From: Planctomycetota bacterium
GTDB taxonomy: Bacteria; Planctomycetota; Planctomycetia; Pirellulales; UBA1268
DNA: 64,000 bases
Reading direction: 5' to 3'
Assembly (NCBI GenBank): GCA_029978905.1
Contig: JAPOIM010000004.1
Coordinates: 49,382-113,381, forward strand
The notes under the pieces: model-generated
Told to the model about the DNA's origin: nothing
Databases searched by the model: none
The model's input: the letters and a program-made list of their open reading frames with translations, nothing else
Program-made: the position numbers and the translations under genes
Part shown: positions 10,545 to 20,459 of the stretch, piece by piece
Layout of the letters: each line of letters opens with the position of its first letter
How positions within the stretch are numbered: position 1 is the first letter of the stretch

Positions 10545-11504
10545 TTACCCAAAGAACACTCGCGAGGCGGTGCCTCGGAGAATCGCGTCGCGTTCGCGGC
10601 TCTTGAGAAACCGGCAGCGGTCACGGATCAGGGCGAGTGAGGGCTCGTAGCCCTGCCCCTCAGCAAGTTGGAAGGGGCCGTCCGAGGCCCACATCAGCCG
10701 CTCCGCACCGTAGGCATCACGCAGGCTTTCAATCATGGGCTCGAGGTCGTCGTAAGGCGGCGTCTTGTTGCCAAGCGCGTAATAGGCAGAGACCTTCACG
10801 TGCACGGTGGGAAAGCGAGCGAGATCGGTGAGCAGTGCCAGTTGCTGCGGATCGACGGCCCCCCGCATGCCGATGCGGGCGAAGTGATCGATCACGACTG
10901 GCGTCTTGGGAAAGGCCTCGCACATTCGCTGCACCGCTGGCAGGGCATCCGGATTGGCCAGCAGGCACATCGCCAAGCCCTGCTCGGCACCGGCCGTCCA
11001 CATGCGTTTCATCCCCTCTGACTGCTGCCAGGCCTCGGCCTTGGCTCGGTCGGTGTAGAGCCGGAAGCCGCGGACGCCCTGTTTGGCCATTGTCTGCATC
11101 GTGTCGGTGATATCGGGCTTGTCGTGGTCAACAATCGCCACGCCCCCAAACACGCCCGGCTGGGCCGCCATGCAGTCGAGCATGTAGCGGTTGTCGAAGC
11201 CGTAGTAGCTCATCTGGATCAGCACGATTCGTGAGATGCCCAGGGGCGTTGCGGCAGCGAGGAGTTCGGCGTCAGTGAAACTCGCTGGCTGCATGTCGGC
11301 CTTCGTGAAGTCGGCTGCGAGGGGGTAGCGATCAAGATCGGGCGTCCAGACGTGCACGTGGGCATCGACGAAGCCATCTGCGTTGGCGGCGGTGTCCGCA
11401 GCTTGCATGGTTCGCTGGCCAAACGGCATGCCGCTGCAGGCAGCCATGCTGGCCAGGCCAACGCGTGTAAAGGATCGACGCGTGCAGATGGTACGCGAAC
11501 GCAT
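10545..11504 (-). CDS. Exported amidohydrolase (TIM-barrel, PF04909-like)
   Basis: A 319-residue protein with a Tat-like N-terminus (RRSFTRVGLASMAA, twin Arg at 9-10). The metal-binding motif DAHVHVW follows at the start of a TIM-barrel amidohydrolase domain. Later family blocks include VVIDHFARIG, KVSAYYALG and RLMWASDGPF. Members act as lactonases, decarboxylases or amidohydrolases on small ring compounds; the substrate here is unknown. The ATG at 11504 is chosen for GGAGAAG upstream and the signal sequence; the frame stays open another 32 codons. It lies between the M20 gene and the adenine deaminase gene on one strand. Confidence 0.85.
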   Translation of the reverse strand: MRSRTICTRRSFTRVGLASMAACSGMPFGQRTMQAADTAANADGFVDAHVHVWTPDLDRYPLAADFTKADMQPASFTDAELLAAATPLGISRIVLIQMSYYGFDNRYMLDCMAAQPGVFGGVAIVDHDKPDITDTMQTMAKQGVRGFRLYTDRAKAEAWQQSEGMKRMWTAGAEQGLAMCLLANPDALPAVQRMCEAFPKTPVVIDHFARIGMRGAVDPQQLALLTDLARFPTVHVKVSAYYALGNKTPPYDDLEPMIESLRDAYGAERLMWASDGPFQLAEGQGYEPSLALIRDRCRFLKSRERDAILRGTASRVFFG

Positions 11505-11621
11505 GGTGAGCTTCTCCTCAGAAACGGGCAGGACGAAACTGGGTAGAGGTGGTTCCCCGTGACCGGCTCCAGGGTATGGCCGTTGTGGGCCGCTCCGCAA
11601 TGCATCCGGCCCTGACGTGGT

Positions 11622-12797
11622 TTAGGCAAACCGCAGAAGGAATTCGCGGTAGAAGGCGGCTGCGATCGTCACTTCGTCCAGCGGCACCGACTCGTCGGCG
11701 GCGTGTGCCTGGTCAATGCTGCCGGGGCCAAACACGATGGAGGGCACGCCTGCTCGCCGGGAGAGTTTGCTGGCGTCGCTGCCGTAGGGCACGCCGAGTG
11801 GGGTTGGCTTCAGCCCGAGGGCACCGCTGACGGCCGCGGCCGTGGTCACGACCTCGGCATCGGTGGCCGTTTCGAGGGTCTCATCAAGGAGGAGTGTGTC
11901 GATCATGGCCGTGACCTGACGTGACGCCAGTGTGGCATCGATCAGCCGGCGGTAGGTGGAGAGAACCTCGCCTGCGTCTTCGCCCGGCAGCAGTCGTCGG
12001 TCGACCGCGAGTTCGCAGGCTTCCGGCACGATGTTGACCTGCACGCCGCCATGAATGAGCCCAATCGAGCCGGTGGCCGGACCGAGCAAAGGGTGCGTTG
12101 TTCCCTGCGCGAGTTGCGCATGGTGGTGGTCGAGGGCGAGCACCACCTCGGCTGCCGCGGAAATCGCGCTGATCCCAAGCCACGGCTTTGACGAGTGTGC
12201 CGCACGGCCCTGCACGCGGATGCGGAAGCGCAGCACCCCCTTGGTCGCCGACACAATCCGCAGGCTCGTTGGCTCGGCCACGATGGCAGCGACGGTGGTG
12301 CCACCGGCGGCCGCCAGCCCATCGACGAGCGCGAGCACGCCACGGTAGGCATGTTCTTCGTCGACCACGGCGGCGAGCCACACGTCGCAGGCGGGAGGCG
12401 TTCCTGTCGCGGCGAGGTTGAGCACCGCCGCGAGCATTGCCGCCAGGCCGCCCTTGGTGTCGCAGGATCCGCGGCCAAAGAGTTGGCCCTCGCGAACGGT
12501 TGGTTCGAATGGTGCCACCGTCATGCCATCGACACCGACGGTGTCCATGTGGGCCTCAAGCACGATCCGCCGCGAACGGTCGCGGCCCGGCAGTACGCCG
12601 ATGATGTTCTCTCGGCCCGGCTCCACCGTTTGGACGTGGTATTCGATGCCGGCCGCCGACAACTGCCCTCGGAGAAACTCGGCAACGGCGCTCTCGCCAG
12701 GGCCTCCATAGGCCGGGTTGACGCTGTTGATGGCCACGAGCCGCGCGAGCAACGCGTGGGATGAGGCTGCCAGGTCGTGCGTGCCGGTGGTGCTCAC
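11622..12797 (-). CDS. M20 family deacylase (ArgE/DapE-like)
   Basis: A 391-residue zinc peptidase/deacylase. Metal-binding residues are visible: H83 and D85 (EAHMDTVG), D113 (GRGSCDTKGG), E147-E148 (DEEHAYRG) and a C-terminal His in IDQAHAADESV. Length and motif order match acetylornithine deacetylase / succinyl-diaminopimelate desuccinylase. The enzyme is cytosolic and hydrolyses an N-acyl amino acid; whether it is ArgE, DapE or a related deacylase cannot be decided because no arginine or lysine biosynthetic genes are adjacent. The start is a GTG at 12797. Two hydrolase genes follow on the same strand (117 and then 20 bases apart). Confidence 0.85.
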   Translation of the reverse strand: MSTTGTHDLAASSHALLARLVAINSVNPAYGGPGESAVAEFLRGQLSAAGIEYHVQTVEPGRENIIGVLPGRDRSRRIVLEAHMDTVGVDGMTVAPFEPTVREGQLFGRGSCDTKGGLAAMLAAVLNLAATGTPPACDVWLAAVVDEEHAYRGVLALVDGLAAAGGTTVAAIVAEPTSLRIVSATKGVLRFRIRVQGRAAHSSKPWLGISAISAAAEVVLALDHHHAQLAQGTTHPLLGPATGSIGLIHGGVQVNIVPEACELAVDRRLLPGEDAGEVLSTYRRLIDATLASRQVTAMIDTLLLDETLETATDAEVVTTAAAVSGALGLKPTPLGVPYGSDASKLSRRAGVPSIVFGPGSIDQAHAADESVPLDEVTIAAAFYREFLLRFA

Positions 12798-13157
12798 GTC
12801 GTCGGGCCCTTCGATGCTACGGCGTCACGCCAAGCTAAATGGTGGCGTGGGAACACAACGATTTTCACCTCATTGCCACCCCAACACGTTTTGTTTCATC
12901 ATAGCTTTTGCCGCTCGGGGGGAGCCCGGTGCTGCCCCGCCGGACGTTCGCTGCGGGCCTTCCTGGCCCTCGCTCACTCGGATGTCCGCTGCGCTTTGGC
13001 CCTCCGGGCGTCGCTTGCTCCCATACGCCGCCGGGTCAGCACCGGGCTCCCCCCGAGCGAACGGTTTTTGAAGACGGCCTGTCCACCGCCTTTGGCGGTG
13101 GTCTGCGGCCGGGCACACGCGTTGCGGACGGGGTGAGGCCTTCGTAGACTGACGCGG
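12798..13157. other. Divergent intergenic region with long inverted repeat
   Basis: There is no credible gene in these 360 bases between the M20 gene and the glycine riboswitch. A perfect 23-bp inverted repeat has arms at 12912-12934 and 13037-13059, with about 100 GC-rich bases between. A compact hairpin, CCACCGCC-TTT-GGCGGTGG, lies at 13083-13101. Promoters for both flanking transcripts must lie here, but I cannot place -35/-10 boxes with confidence. Confidence 0.5.
12912..13059. repeat. Perfect 23-bp inverted repeat flanking about 100 bp
   Basis: Left arm 12912-12934 begins CGCTCGGGGGGAGCCC and right arm 13037-13059 ends GGGCTCCCCCCGAGCG; all 23 positions are complementary. Complementarity continues imperfectly for roughly ten bases inwards. 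No target-site duplication or open reading frame is obvious. It could be a small non-autonomous repeat element, a structured RNA or a cruciform site between divergent genes. Confidence 0.7.
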
Positions 13158-13320
13158 AGTCAGGAGAGAGTCGCGAGACCGCCGAAGGCCGAACGCTCAG
13201 GCAAAAGTACTGACTGATTAACGCTGTTGGAGAGTGGTGCTGGCTGATGCCGGTGCCCACCGAAGGGGCAAACCTCGGGCCGAAGCTCGCGGGCGAATCT
13301 CTCAGGTACCAGGACAACAG
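13158..13320 (+). promoter_or_regulatory. Tandem glycine riboswitch upstream of gcvP
   Basis: Two glycine aptamers lie in series. Aptamer 1: P1 AGTCAG (13158-13163) pairs with CTGACT (13210-13215), with GGAGAG, CCGAAGG and CTCAGGCAAAAG cores between. Aptamer 2: P1 CTGTTG (13224-13229) pairs with CAACAG (13315-13320), with GGAGAG, CCGAAGGGGCAAA and CTCTCAGGTACCAGGAC cores. The linker is 8 bases. This is the classic arrangement ahead of glycine cleavage genes, where glycine binding usually turns expression on. A hairpin GCCACC-GCTT-GGTGGC at 13334-13349 lies between the aptamers and the ribosome-binding site and may belong to the expression platform. Confidence 0.93.
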
Positions 13321-13371
13321 GGTTCCCGCCGTTGCCACCGCTTGGTGGCTGCACCTGCATTGGAGCCCTGT

Positions 13372-16260
13372 ATGTCTCTCGCTGAATCTCCCTCGGTCGA
13401 CGTCTCCGCCGGGGATGCCAGTTTCGCCCGGCGTCACATCGGGCTGAGTTCGGCGGATGAAGCCGCCATGCTCGCCGTGGTCGGAGCAGCGTCACGCGAC
13501 GCTCTGATCGAAGAGATCGTGCCCCGTAACATCGCCCGGGGCGAAGCGATGCAACTGCCCGCGGCGCTTTCGGAGGCGGCGGCGCTTGAGGAACTTCGGG
13601 CGATTGCGTCCCGCAACATCTTGCTCAAGAGCTTCATCGGCCAGGGCTACCACGGCACCCACACGCCAGCCGTGATCCAGCGCAACATCTTGGAAAACCC
13701 CGCCTGGTACACCGCCTACACCCCGTACCAGGCTGAGATCAGCCAGGGCCGTATGGAGGCACTCGTCAACTTTCAGACGATGGTCTGCGATTTGACGGGG
13801 CTGCCGATTGCCAACTCGTCGATGCTCGACGAGGCCACGGCTGCCGCCGAAGCGATGACGCTCGCTCATCGAAGCTCGAAAACCAAAGTCGACACGTTCT
13901 TGGTGGACCGCCGCTGCCATCCGCAGACGCTCGAGGTGCTGGCCACGCGTGCGGAGCCCCTCGGCATTCAGCTGCATGTCGGCGACGTCGCCACGCTGCT
14001 TGAGCAGCATGCGTGTTTCGGTGTGCTGGTCGCATACCCCACGACCGACGGCGACGTGCCCGACTGGCGTGGGCTGGCCGAACAGGTGCACGCGAAGAAG
14101 GCGGTGCTCTGTGTGACCACGGATCCTTTGGCCCTCACGCTGCTGGAAGCCCCAGGGCATTGGGGAGCCGACATTGCGGTCGGGTCGACGCAGCGTTTTG
14201 GTTTGCCGATGGGGTGTGGTGGTCCGCACGCCGGTTTTCTTGCCTGCCAAGATGCCTTCAAGCGTTCTCTCCCTGGGCGGCTCGTTGGCGTGAGCATCGA
14301 CTCAGCCGGCAAACCGGCCTACCGCCTTGCCCTCCAAACTCGTGAACAGCACATCCGCCGCGAGAAGGCGACGTCCAATATCTGCACCGCGCAGGTGCTG
14401 CCCGCGGTCGTCGCGGCTATGTATGCGGTCTATCACGGTCCCGAAGGTTTGCGGGCCATCGCCCATCGCGTGGCCTCGCTCGCCGCCACGCTCGCCACAG
14501 GCCTCCGCGGTATGGGGCTCACCGTCCGCAACAGCCGAGCCTTCGACACGCTCGCCCTGGAGACTGGTGAAAAAACGCTGGAACTTCTGGAAGCGGCTCG
14601 TGCGGCCGGCATGAATCTGCGACGCCTCGACGCCGCTGGCCTCGGGATCACTCTCGACGAAACCACCAACGCGGCTGATGTCGTGCACCTTTGGAAGGTC
14701 TTTGCCGAAGCCTACGGGAGCGAGGTTCCTGAGTTTTCCACGTGTGAGCAGACGGCGGCATCGCTGCTGCCGGAAGACCTGCGACGGCAGAGCGAGTTTC
14801 TCACGCATCCGGTGTTTCACACGCACCGCAGCGAAACCCAGATGCTGCGGTACCTGCGAGAACTGGCCGATCGGGATCTCGCGCTCGATCGCACGATGAT
14901 TCCGCTCGGCAGCTGCACGATGAAGCTCAACGCGACCAGCGAGATGATGCCGATCACCTGGCCTAAGTTTGCGGAGGTCCATCCCTTCGCTCCTGCTGAG
15001 CAGCGCGAAGGGTATGCAATCCTCGACCGGCAGCTGCGCGAGTGGCTCTGCGAGGCCACGGGATATGCGGGCATCAGTCTGCAGCCCAATGCCGGGAGCC
15101 AAGGAGAGTATGCCGGCCTGCTTGTGATTCGGGCGTGGCATCAAGCCCAGGGGCAGGGGCATCGCGATGTGTGCCTGATCCCGGCGTCGGCCCACGGGAC
15201 AAATCCTGCCAGCGCTCAGATGGTTGGCATGCAGGTGGTCGTGACCGGATGTGATCAAGACGGCAACGTCGATCTCGCCGAGCTGGAGGCGAAGTGTCAG
15301 CAGTATGCCGATCGACTGGCGGCGGTGATGATCACCTATCCCAGCACCCACGGCGTGTTCGAGACACAGGTACGCACGCTCTGCGAGATCGTGCATCGGC
15401 ATGGCGGTCGTGTGTACGTTGACGGCGCCAATATGAATGCCCTCGTTGGGCTCGCATCACCCGGCGAGTTTGGGGGGGACGTGAGTCACCTTAACCTCCA
15501 CAAGACCTTTTGCATTCCGCATGGCGGCGGTGGTCCGGGGGTGGGCCCGGTGTGTGTGGTGGAAGACCTCGTCCCCTTCCTGCCCGGGCATGCCGCAGGT
15601 GGGTTGCCTGTCGACGGTGGCGTCGCGGCGGTGTCGGCGGCCCCGCTGGGAAATGCCTCGGTGCTCCCCATCAGCTGGATGTATATCCGCATGATGGGCA
15701 GCAGTGGGCTTCGTCATGCCACCGAGGCAGCGATTCTTGCCGCCAACTATGTCAGCGTCCGTCTGCGGGATCATTATCCCACGCTCTATGCTGGCGACGG
15801 AGGCCGCGTGGCGCACGAGTGCATCCTCGACCTCCGTCCGCTCGAGAAGACCAGTGGCGTGACGGCAGAGGACGTGGCCAAGCGGCTGATCGACTATGGC
15901 TTCCACGCACCCACGCTGAGCTTTCCGGTGCCTGGCACGTTGATGGTGGAGCCGACGGAGAGTGAGGATCTGCCCGAGTTGGATCGTTTCATCGAAGCGA
16001 TGATCGCGATCCGTGAGGAGATCCGCAGCATCGAGAATGGCACACTGCCTCGCGACGACAATCCCCTTGTGCACGCTCCCCACACCGCGGAAGCCGTGGT
16101 GGCCAACGCATGGACACGGGCCTATTCGCGAGAGACGGCCGCATTCCCGGTGGCGAGCCTGCGGCGGCGGAAGTACTGGCCGCCGGTCGGTCGCGTCAAC
16201 AACGTGCACGGCGACCGCAATCTGTTTTGCAGCTGCGTGCCGGTGTCGGAGTGGGAGTGA
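13372..16260 (+). CDS. gcvP: Glycine dehydrogenase (decarboxylating), P protein
   Basis: A 962-residue single-chain P protein of the glycine cleavage system, the full-length form of about 950 residues. It decarboxylates glycine and passes the aminomethyl group to lipoyl-GcvH. The PLP lysine is K711 in [20 protein letters not shown]. Other family blocks are [15 protein letters not shown] near the start and [15 protein letters not shown] in the middle. The ATG at 13372 has GGAG 7 bases upstream and lies just after the riboswitch. An open frame further upstream would run through the riboswitch and is not coding. gcvT, gcvH and lpd are absent here, so gcvP appears to be regulated as a single gene. 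glyA is on the same strand after one opposing gene. Confidence 0.97.
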   Translation: MSLAESPSVDVSAGDASFARRHIGLSSADEAAMLAVVGAASRDALIEEIVPRNIARGEAMQLPAALSEAAALEELRAIASRNILLKSFIGQGYHGTHTPAVIQRNILENPAWYTAYTPYQAEISQGRMEALVNFQTMVCDLTGLPIANSSMLDEATAAAEAMTLAHRSSKTKVDTFLVDRRCHPQTLEVLATRAEPLGIQLHVGDVATLLEQHACFGVLVAYPTTDGDVPDWRGLAEQVHAKKAVLCVTTDPLALTLLEAPGHWGADIAVGSTQRFGLPMGCGGPHAGFLACQDAFKRSLPGRLVGVSIDSAGKPAYRLALQTREQHIRREKATSNICTAQVLPAVVAAMYAVYHGPEGLRAIAHRVASLAATLATGLRGMGLTVRNSRAFDTLALETGEKTLELLEAARAAGMNLRRLDAAGLGITLDETTNAADVVHLWKVFAEAYGSEVPEFSTCEQTAASLLPEDLRRQSEFLTHPVFHTHRSETQMLRYLRELADRDLALDRTMIPLGSCTMKLNATSEMMPITWPKFAEVHPFAPAEQREGYAILDRQLREWLCEATGYAGISLQPNAGSQGEYAGLLVIRAWHQAQGQGHRDVCLIPASAHGTNPASAQMVGMQVVVTGCDQDGNVDLAELEAKCQQYADRLAAVMITYPSTHGVFETQVRTLCEIVHRHGGRVYVDGANMNALVGLASPGEFGGDVSHLNLHKTFCIPHGGGGPGVGPVCVVEDLVPFLPGHAAGGLPVDGGVAAVSAAPLGNASVLPISWMYIRMMGSSGLRHATEAAILAANYVSVRLRDHYPTLYAGDGGRVAHECILDLRPLEKTSGVTAEDVAKRLIDYGFHAPTLSFPVPGTLMVEPTESEDLPELDRFIEAMIAIREEIRSIENGTLPRDDNPLVHAPHTAEAVVANAWTRAYSRETAAFPVASLRRRKYWPPVGRVNNVHGDRNLFCSCVPVSEWE

Positions 16261-16269
16261 GCCGCCGCG

Positions 16270-16860
16270 TCATTTGAGAGCAGACGACACGGGGCGTTCG
16301 CTAAACATCAGTCGGTTGCTCAACGCGATCGCAGCGATCGAGAGGGGGATCGTGAGGATTTCCCAGTGGAGATTGTCCGTCAGGACCTTCTCCGCGAGCA
16401 CCCGCACGAACATGATCGCCAAGAGCACTGCGACGACCTCCATCAACGTCTTCTTGAGCGAGGCGATGTTTTCCACTTTCAGCCATCGCGGCGCGCCAGA
16501 AACGGCGTTGCTGCTGGTCAGGAACAGTGAGTAGATGCCGTAGGCGAAGTAGAGGAAGGTGAGGCCGGTCAGCCCGTTGTCGAGCGACTCGAGTAGCTGC
16601 AGGTTGGCGGCGGTGCGGGGTGGTGTTGCCGTCGAGGTGGGCAGGTCGTCAGCGATGAGTTCAAGGGCCGGAATAACCTCAAGCAAATGCAGGACAGCTT
16701 CCACCGTGTTGGCGGCTCCGATCACAAACATCGTTGAGGCTGCCACGAGCGATGAGAGGACCACGAGCACACTCAACCACCTCGTCATGCCCATCAGCTG
16801 GGTCATTCGAGGAAGTTTGGGGCCGCGCGATTCTTGGGAGGGGGAGTCTGACGTCATCAC
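16270..16860 (-). CDS. YqhA / UPF0114 family membrane protein
   Basis: A 196-residue protein with about four hydrophobic helices: around residues 28-48, 97-115, 140-157 and 165-183. The order of blocks (LLESLDNGLTGLTFLYFAYGIYSLF, then VENIASLKKTLMEVVAVLLAIMFVRVL in two halves) resembles the UPF0114/YqhA family, small inner-membrane proteins of unknown function. It is convergent with gcvP, with about 10 bases between stops. The family assignment is from remembered patterns. A link to glycine metabolism is not implied. Confidence 0.65.
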   Translation of the reverse strand: MMTSDSPSQESRGPKLPRMTQLMGMTRWLSVLVVLSSLVAASTMFVIGAANTVEAVLHLLEVIPALELIADDLPTSTATPPRTAANLQLLESLDNGLTGLTFLYFAYGIYSLFLTSSNAVSGAPRWLKVENIASLKKTLMEVVAVLLAIMFVRVLAEKVLTDNLHWEILTIPLSIAAIALSNRLMFSERPVSSALK

Positions 16861-17112
16861 GGAATCCCCGAAATGCTCATGGAATCACGGCTCAGGTGCG
16901 AAGGCCTTTCCGCCTGTGACACCCAACACCCGCATCGTACCTCATCTGACAGATGGGCGCTGCGGGCCAAGCCAGACGGGCGCAAGGCTACCTTGTTGAC
17001 GCTCTCGTCGATGGCTTCGACAATCAGCGTGTAGGCACAGGCAGACCTGTTGTGCCGTCCCCCCCGGAGGGTGTCCTGCCAGAACCCCCTCCCCAAATGG
17101 AGCAACCGAAGC

Positions 17113-18408
17113 GTGGATTCCGACCAGACCGGCGTTCTCAATATTCTGCGACAGGATGATCCCGCGGTGTGGGCGGCAGTGACCGCCGAGGCGACCCGTC
17201 AGCGGGAAGGCCTGGAAATGATCGCCAGCGAGAACTTCACGAGCGCGGCGGTGATGCAGGCTGTCGGCAGTGTGCTCACCAACAAATACGCCGAAGGCTA
17301 TCCCGGGCGCCGCTACTACGGTGGCTGCGAGCATGTCGACGTGGTGGAGAACATCGCCCGCGATCGCGCGAAGCAGCTCTTCGGTGCAGATCATGTGAAC
17401 GTGCAGCCCCACTCCGGTAGCCAGGCCAACGCCGCGGTCTACCTCGCCGCGATCCAGCCAGGCGACACGGTGCTTGCGTTTGACCTCGCGCACGGCGGAC
17501 ATCTCACGCACGGCATGAAGCTCAACGCCTCGGGCATCCTCTACAACTTCGTGCACTACGGCGTGCGGCAGGGCGACAACCTGATCGACTTCGATCAGGT
17601 GGCACGGCTTGCTCGTGAGCACCGCCCAAAGTTGATCGTGGCAGGGGCCAGCGCCTATCCCCGCGAGATCCCTCACGCCCGATTTGCGGAAATCGCGAAC
17701 GAGGTGGGTGCCAAGCTGATGGTGGATATGGCCCACTATGCCGGGCTGGTCGCCGCAGGCATTCATGACAACCCCGTGCCGGTTGCGGATTTTGTGACCA
17801 GCACCACGCACAAGACGCTGCGTGGCCCCCGCGGCGGCATCGCGATGTGTCGCGAGGCCCATGCCAAGGATCTCGACCGCTCGGTGTTCCCCGGCACGCA
17901 GGGAGGGCCGCTGGAGCATGTGATCGCCGGGAAGGCTGTTGCTTTTGGTGAGGCCCTCAAGCCAGAGTTTCGGGCGTATGCCGAGCAGGTCGTGGCCAAC
18001 GCCCGCGTGCTTGCGGAGAGTCTGCTCGCCGGCGGCTTGAAGATTGTCAGTGGTGGCACCGACAACCACCTGGTGCTCGTCAACGTGACGCCCGCCGGTC
18101 TCGGTGGCAAACTTGCTGAAGCTGCCCTCGATCGCTGCGGCATCACGTGCAACAAGAACATGATTCCGTTCGATGAGCGGAAGCCGATGGATCCCTCGGG
18201 CATTCGCCTTGGCACGCCAGCGCTGACCACGCGTGGGATGGGCACCGACGAGATGCGGCAGATTGCCAGCTGGATTCTGGCGGTGCTCGCCGCTCCTGAA
18301 GACGAGGCCGTCCTCGCGTCGACGAAGCAGGAGGTCGTCGCGATGGCCGAACAGTTTCCGGTGCCAGCGGCCAGGCTTGAAGCGGGCCTGGAAACGGTTC
18401 AGCAATGA
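17113..18408 (+). CDS. glyA: Serine hydroxymethyltransferase
   Basis: A 431-residue PLP enzyme converting serine and tetrahydrofolate to glycine and 5,10-methylene-THF. Signature blocks are [36 protein letters not shown], the PLP lysine K234 in [14 protein letters not shown], and [13 protein letters not shown] near the end. The proposed start is a GTG at 17113 with GGAG 10 bases upstream, which gives the family's normal N-terminal length; the ATG at 17097 is out of frame. Its last codons overlap the next gene by the 4-base ATGA, implying coupled translation with aguB. Together with gcvP it covers the glycine/serine/one-carbon node. Confidence 0.95.
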   Translation: MDSDQTGVLNILRQDDPAVWAAVTAEATRQREGLEMIASENFTSAAVMQAVGSVLTNKYAEGYPGRRYYGGCEHVDVVENIARDRAKQLFGADHVNVQPHSGSQANAAVYLAAIQPGDTVLAFDLAHGGHLTHGMKLNASGILYNFVHYGVRQGDNLIDFDQVARLAREHRPKLIVAGASAYPREIPHARFAEIANEVGAKLMVDMAHYAGLVAAGIHDNPVPVADFVTSTTHKTLRGPRGGIAMCREAHAKDLDRSVFPGTQGGPLEHVIAGKAVAFGEALKPEFRAYAEQVVANARVLAESLLAGGLKIVSGGTDNHLVLVNVTPAGLGGKLAEAALDRCGITCNKNMIPFDERKPMDPSGIRLGTPALTTRGMGTDEMRQIASWILAVLAAPEDEAVLASTKQEVVAMAEQFPVPAARLEAGLETVQQ

Positions 18409-19304
18409 ACACGCACCCGTCGGCGTTGCCGCAGACCCGGAAAAGTCAGGTGGTCCGCGTCGGTCTGGTGCAGTCGGCTTGCTCTGATGATCGCGAACAC
18501 AACACGCGGCAGGCCCTCGAAGGGATTGCCGAGGCGGCGGCGGCGGGCGCTGAGGTGGTGTGTCTGCAAGAGCTCTTCGCTGGCGAATACCCCTGCCAGG
18601 CGGAAGATCATGCCAAGTTTGAAGAGGCCGAGGGGGTTCCTGGGCCGCTGACGGACCGGCTCGCTGAGGCGGCACGGCAGCATGGCGTGGTGCTGGTGGG
18701 GAGTGTGTTTGAGCGGCGAGACCATGGCCTGTTTCACAACACCGCCACGGTGTTTGAGGCCGATGGCACGCTTGTCGGCCTCTACCGCAAGATGCACATC
18801 CCTGACGACCCGCACTACTACGAGAAGTTTTTCTTCACCCCTGGTGACACAGGGTTCGTGTCGGTGCCTACAAGCCGGTTGGCGGTGGGACCACTCGTGT
18901 GCTGGGACCAGTGGTACCCCGAGGCGGCTCGTCTCACGGCGATGGCTGGAGCGGAGGTGCTCTTCTATCCCACAGCGATCGGCTGGTTGGAGGGTGAGGA
19001 GGAGTTGCATACGGCGCAGTACGAGTCGTGGGACACCATGCTCCGCAGCCATGCAATCGCCAACGGGGTGTTTGTGGTGGCCGTGAACCGGACGGGCCGT
19101 GAAGGGCCGCTGACGTTTTGGGGGGCGAGTGTGGTGTATGCCCCCAGCGGTGAAGTGCTGGCCAAAGCCGCTCATGATCAGCCGCAGGTCATGGTGGTGG
19201 AGTGTGATCTCGCACGCATCGAGTGGTCACGCACCCGCTGGCCCTTCTTCCGCGATCGGCGGATCGATGCCTACGGTGGACTGCTTTCCCGGTGGGGGCG
19301 ATGA
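18405..19304 (+). CDS. aguB: N-carbamoylputrescine amidase
   Basis: A 299-residue nitrilase-superfamily enzyme hydrolysing N-carbamoylputrescine to putrescine. The catalytic triad is visible as E57 ([11 protein letters not shown]), K129 (YRKMHIPDD) and C166 ([13 protein letters not shown]). The words [15 protein letters not shown] and [10 protein letters not shown] near the C-terminus are characteristic of AguB rather than other nitrilases. Overlaps of 4 bases with glyA upstream (18405-18408) and aguA downstream (19301-19304) indicate a tightly coupled operon. Acts in the cytosol. Confidence 0.93.
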   Translation: MNTHPSALPQTRKSQVVRVGLVQSACSDDREHNTRQALEGIAEAAAAGAEVVCLQELFAGEYPCQAEDHAKFEEAEGVPGPLTDRLAEAARQHGVVLVGSVFERRDHGLFHNTATVFEADGTLVGLYRKMHIPDDPHYYEKFFFTPGDTGFVSVPTSRLAVGPLVCWDQWYPEAARLTAMAGAEVLFYPTAIGWLEGEEELHTAQYESWDTMLRSHAIANGVFVVAVNRTGREGPLTFWGASVVYAPSGEVLAKAAHDQPQVMVVECDLARIEWSRTRWPFFRDRRIDAYGGLLSRWGR

Positions 19305-20362
19305 CCATGGCAGCCGAAACTCCAGCATTGCTTGGCTACCGTCTGGCAGCGGAGTGGGAGCCGCAGGCGGCGGTCTGGCTCTCTTGGCCTCACCGCCTAG
19401 CGACCTGGCCAGACCACTTTGAACCGATTCCCGCAGTGTACGCGGCGCTTGCCCGTCGAATCGCGGCCACCGGTCAGCCGGTCAAGATCGTGGCAGCAGG
19501 CCACCCGCACGCGGAGGCCGCGACGATGGTCGGCGACGTCGACGGGGTGTCGCTTGTCGATTTGCCTACGAATGATTCCTGGCTGAGAGATTCGGGGCCG
19601 GTCTTTCTCACACCGCGACGTGGGCAGGAGGCGTTGCCGCCAGCGGCCGTGGCCTTTGGATACAACGCCTGGGGCGGCAAGTACCCTCCCTGGAACGACG
19701 ACGCCGCCCTCGGCCGTCGGATCGCTGAATCGCTCGGGATGCGCGTGTTTGGGGCGAATATCGTGCTTGAGGGGGGCGCCCTCGACACCGATGGCGAGGG
19801 AACGCTTCTGGTCAACCGGCAGTGCGTGCTGGAGGACAACCGAAATCCGGGGAAGTCTTCGCAGCAGATCGAGCAGGAGTTGGCGGCGCAGCTTGCGATC
19901 GAACGCGTGATCTGGACCGGTGGTGAGTTGGCAGGCGACGACACCGACGGCCACATCGATCAGTTGGCACGGTTTGTGGGGCCTGGGCGGGTGCTGGCCG
20001 CACGGCAGCCGGATCGGCTTGACCCGAATCACGGGTCGCTGGAAGCGAACTTGGAGATTCTGCGGGGGGCCACGGATGCCAAAGGTCGGCGGCTTGAGGT
20101 CACGCCGATCGACATCCCAAGCCGCTTTCAGCGGTATGGCGTGCAGTTGCCAGCGAGTTTTTTGAATTTTCTGGTGACCAATACCGCAGTCTTCGTGCCC
20201 GTTTTTGAGGATGCGGCCGATGAGGCGGCCCTCCGTGCGATTGAAGCCTGTTTTCCAGGGCGGTCGATCGAACCGGTGGACAGCCGAGATCTCGTGTGGG
20301 GCCGCGGGGCGGTGCACTGCATCACACGTGATCAGCCAGCGTGGCCGCAGAAAGCAGATTGA
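19301..20362 (+). CDS. aguA: Agmatine deiminase
   Basis: A 353-residue guanidine-modifying enzyme turning agmatine into N-carbamoylputrescine, the substrate of the preceding gene product. Motifs are EWEPQAAVWLSWPH at the start, NDSWLRDSGPVF, WGGKYPPWNDD, DGHIDQLARF containing the catalytic His, and C340 in WGRGAVHCITRDQP. The start at 19301 overlaps the aguB stop (ATGA). With aguB it completes the agmatine-to-putrescine route; arginine decarboxylase would have to lie elsewhere. Confidence 0.95.
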   Translation: MTMAAETPALLGYRLAAEWEPQAAVWLSWPHRLATWPDHFEPIPAVYAALARRIAATGQPVKIVAAGHPHAEAATMVGDVDGVSLVDLPTNDSWLRDSGPVFLTPRRGQEALPPAAVAFGYNAWGGKYPPWNDDAALGRRIAESLGMRVFGANIVLEGGALDTDGEGTLLVNRQCVLEDNRNPGKSSQQIEQELAAQLAIERVIWTGGELAGDDTDGHIDQLARFVGPGRVLAARQPDRLDPNHGSLEANLEILRGATDAKGRRLEVTPIDIPSRFQRYGVQLPASFLNFLVTNTAVFVPVFEDAADEAALRAIEACFPGRSIEPVDSRDLVWGRGAVHCITRDQPAWPQKAD

Positions 20363-20459
20363 CGGGTTCCGCCGCAGACTCGGCCTTGCCTGAGACCAGT
20401 GGCTGCGGGACATTCTTGGGGCGGGGTGCTCCCGCGAAAGGGCCTTGGAGGAAGAGCTG

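Noticed and set aside
12490..12520. tRNA-like TTCGAAT word
   Set aside because: It lies within the coding sequence of the M20 deacylase and no cloverleaf can be drawn around it.
13234..13371. Upstream in-frame extension of gcvP
   Set aside because: The extension would translate the second glycine aptamer; the ATG at 13372 with its own ribosome-binding site and normal protein length is preferred.
14302..15402. 366-codon open frame on the minus strand opposite gcvP
   Set aside because: It lies fully inside the well-supported gcvP gene and its translation shows no recognisable motifs; it is a GC-rich antisense shadow.
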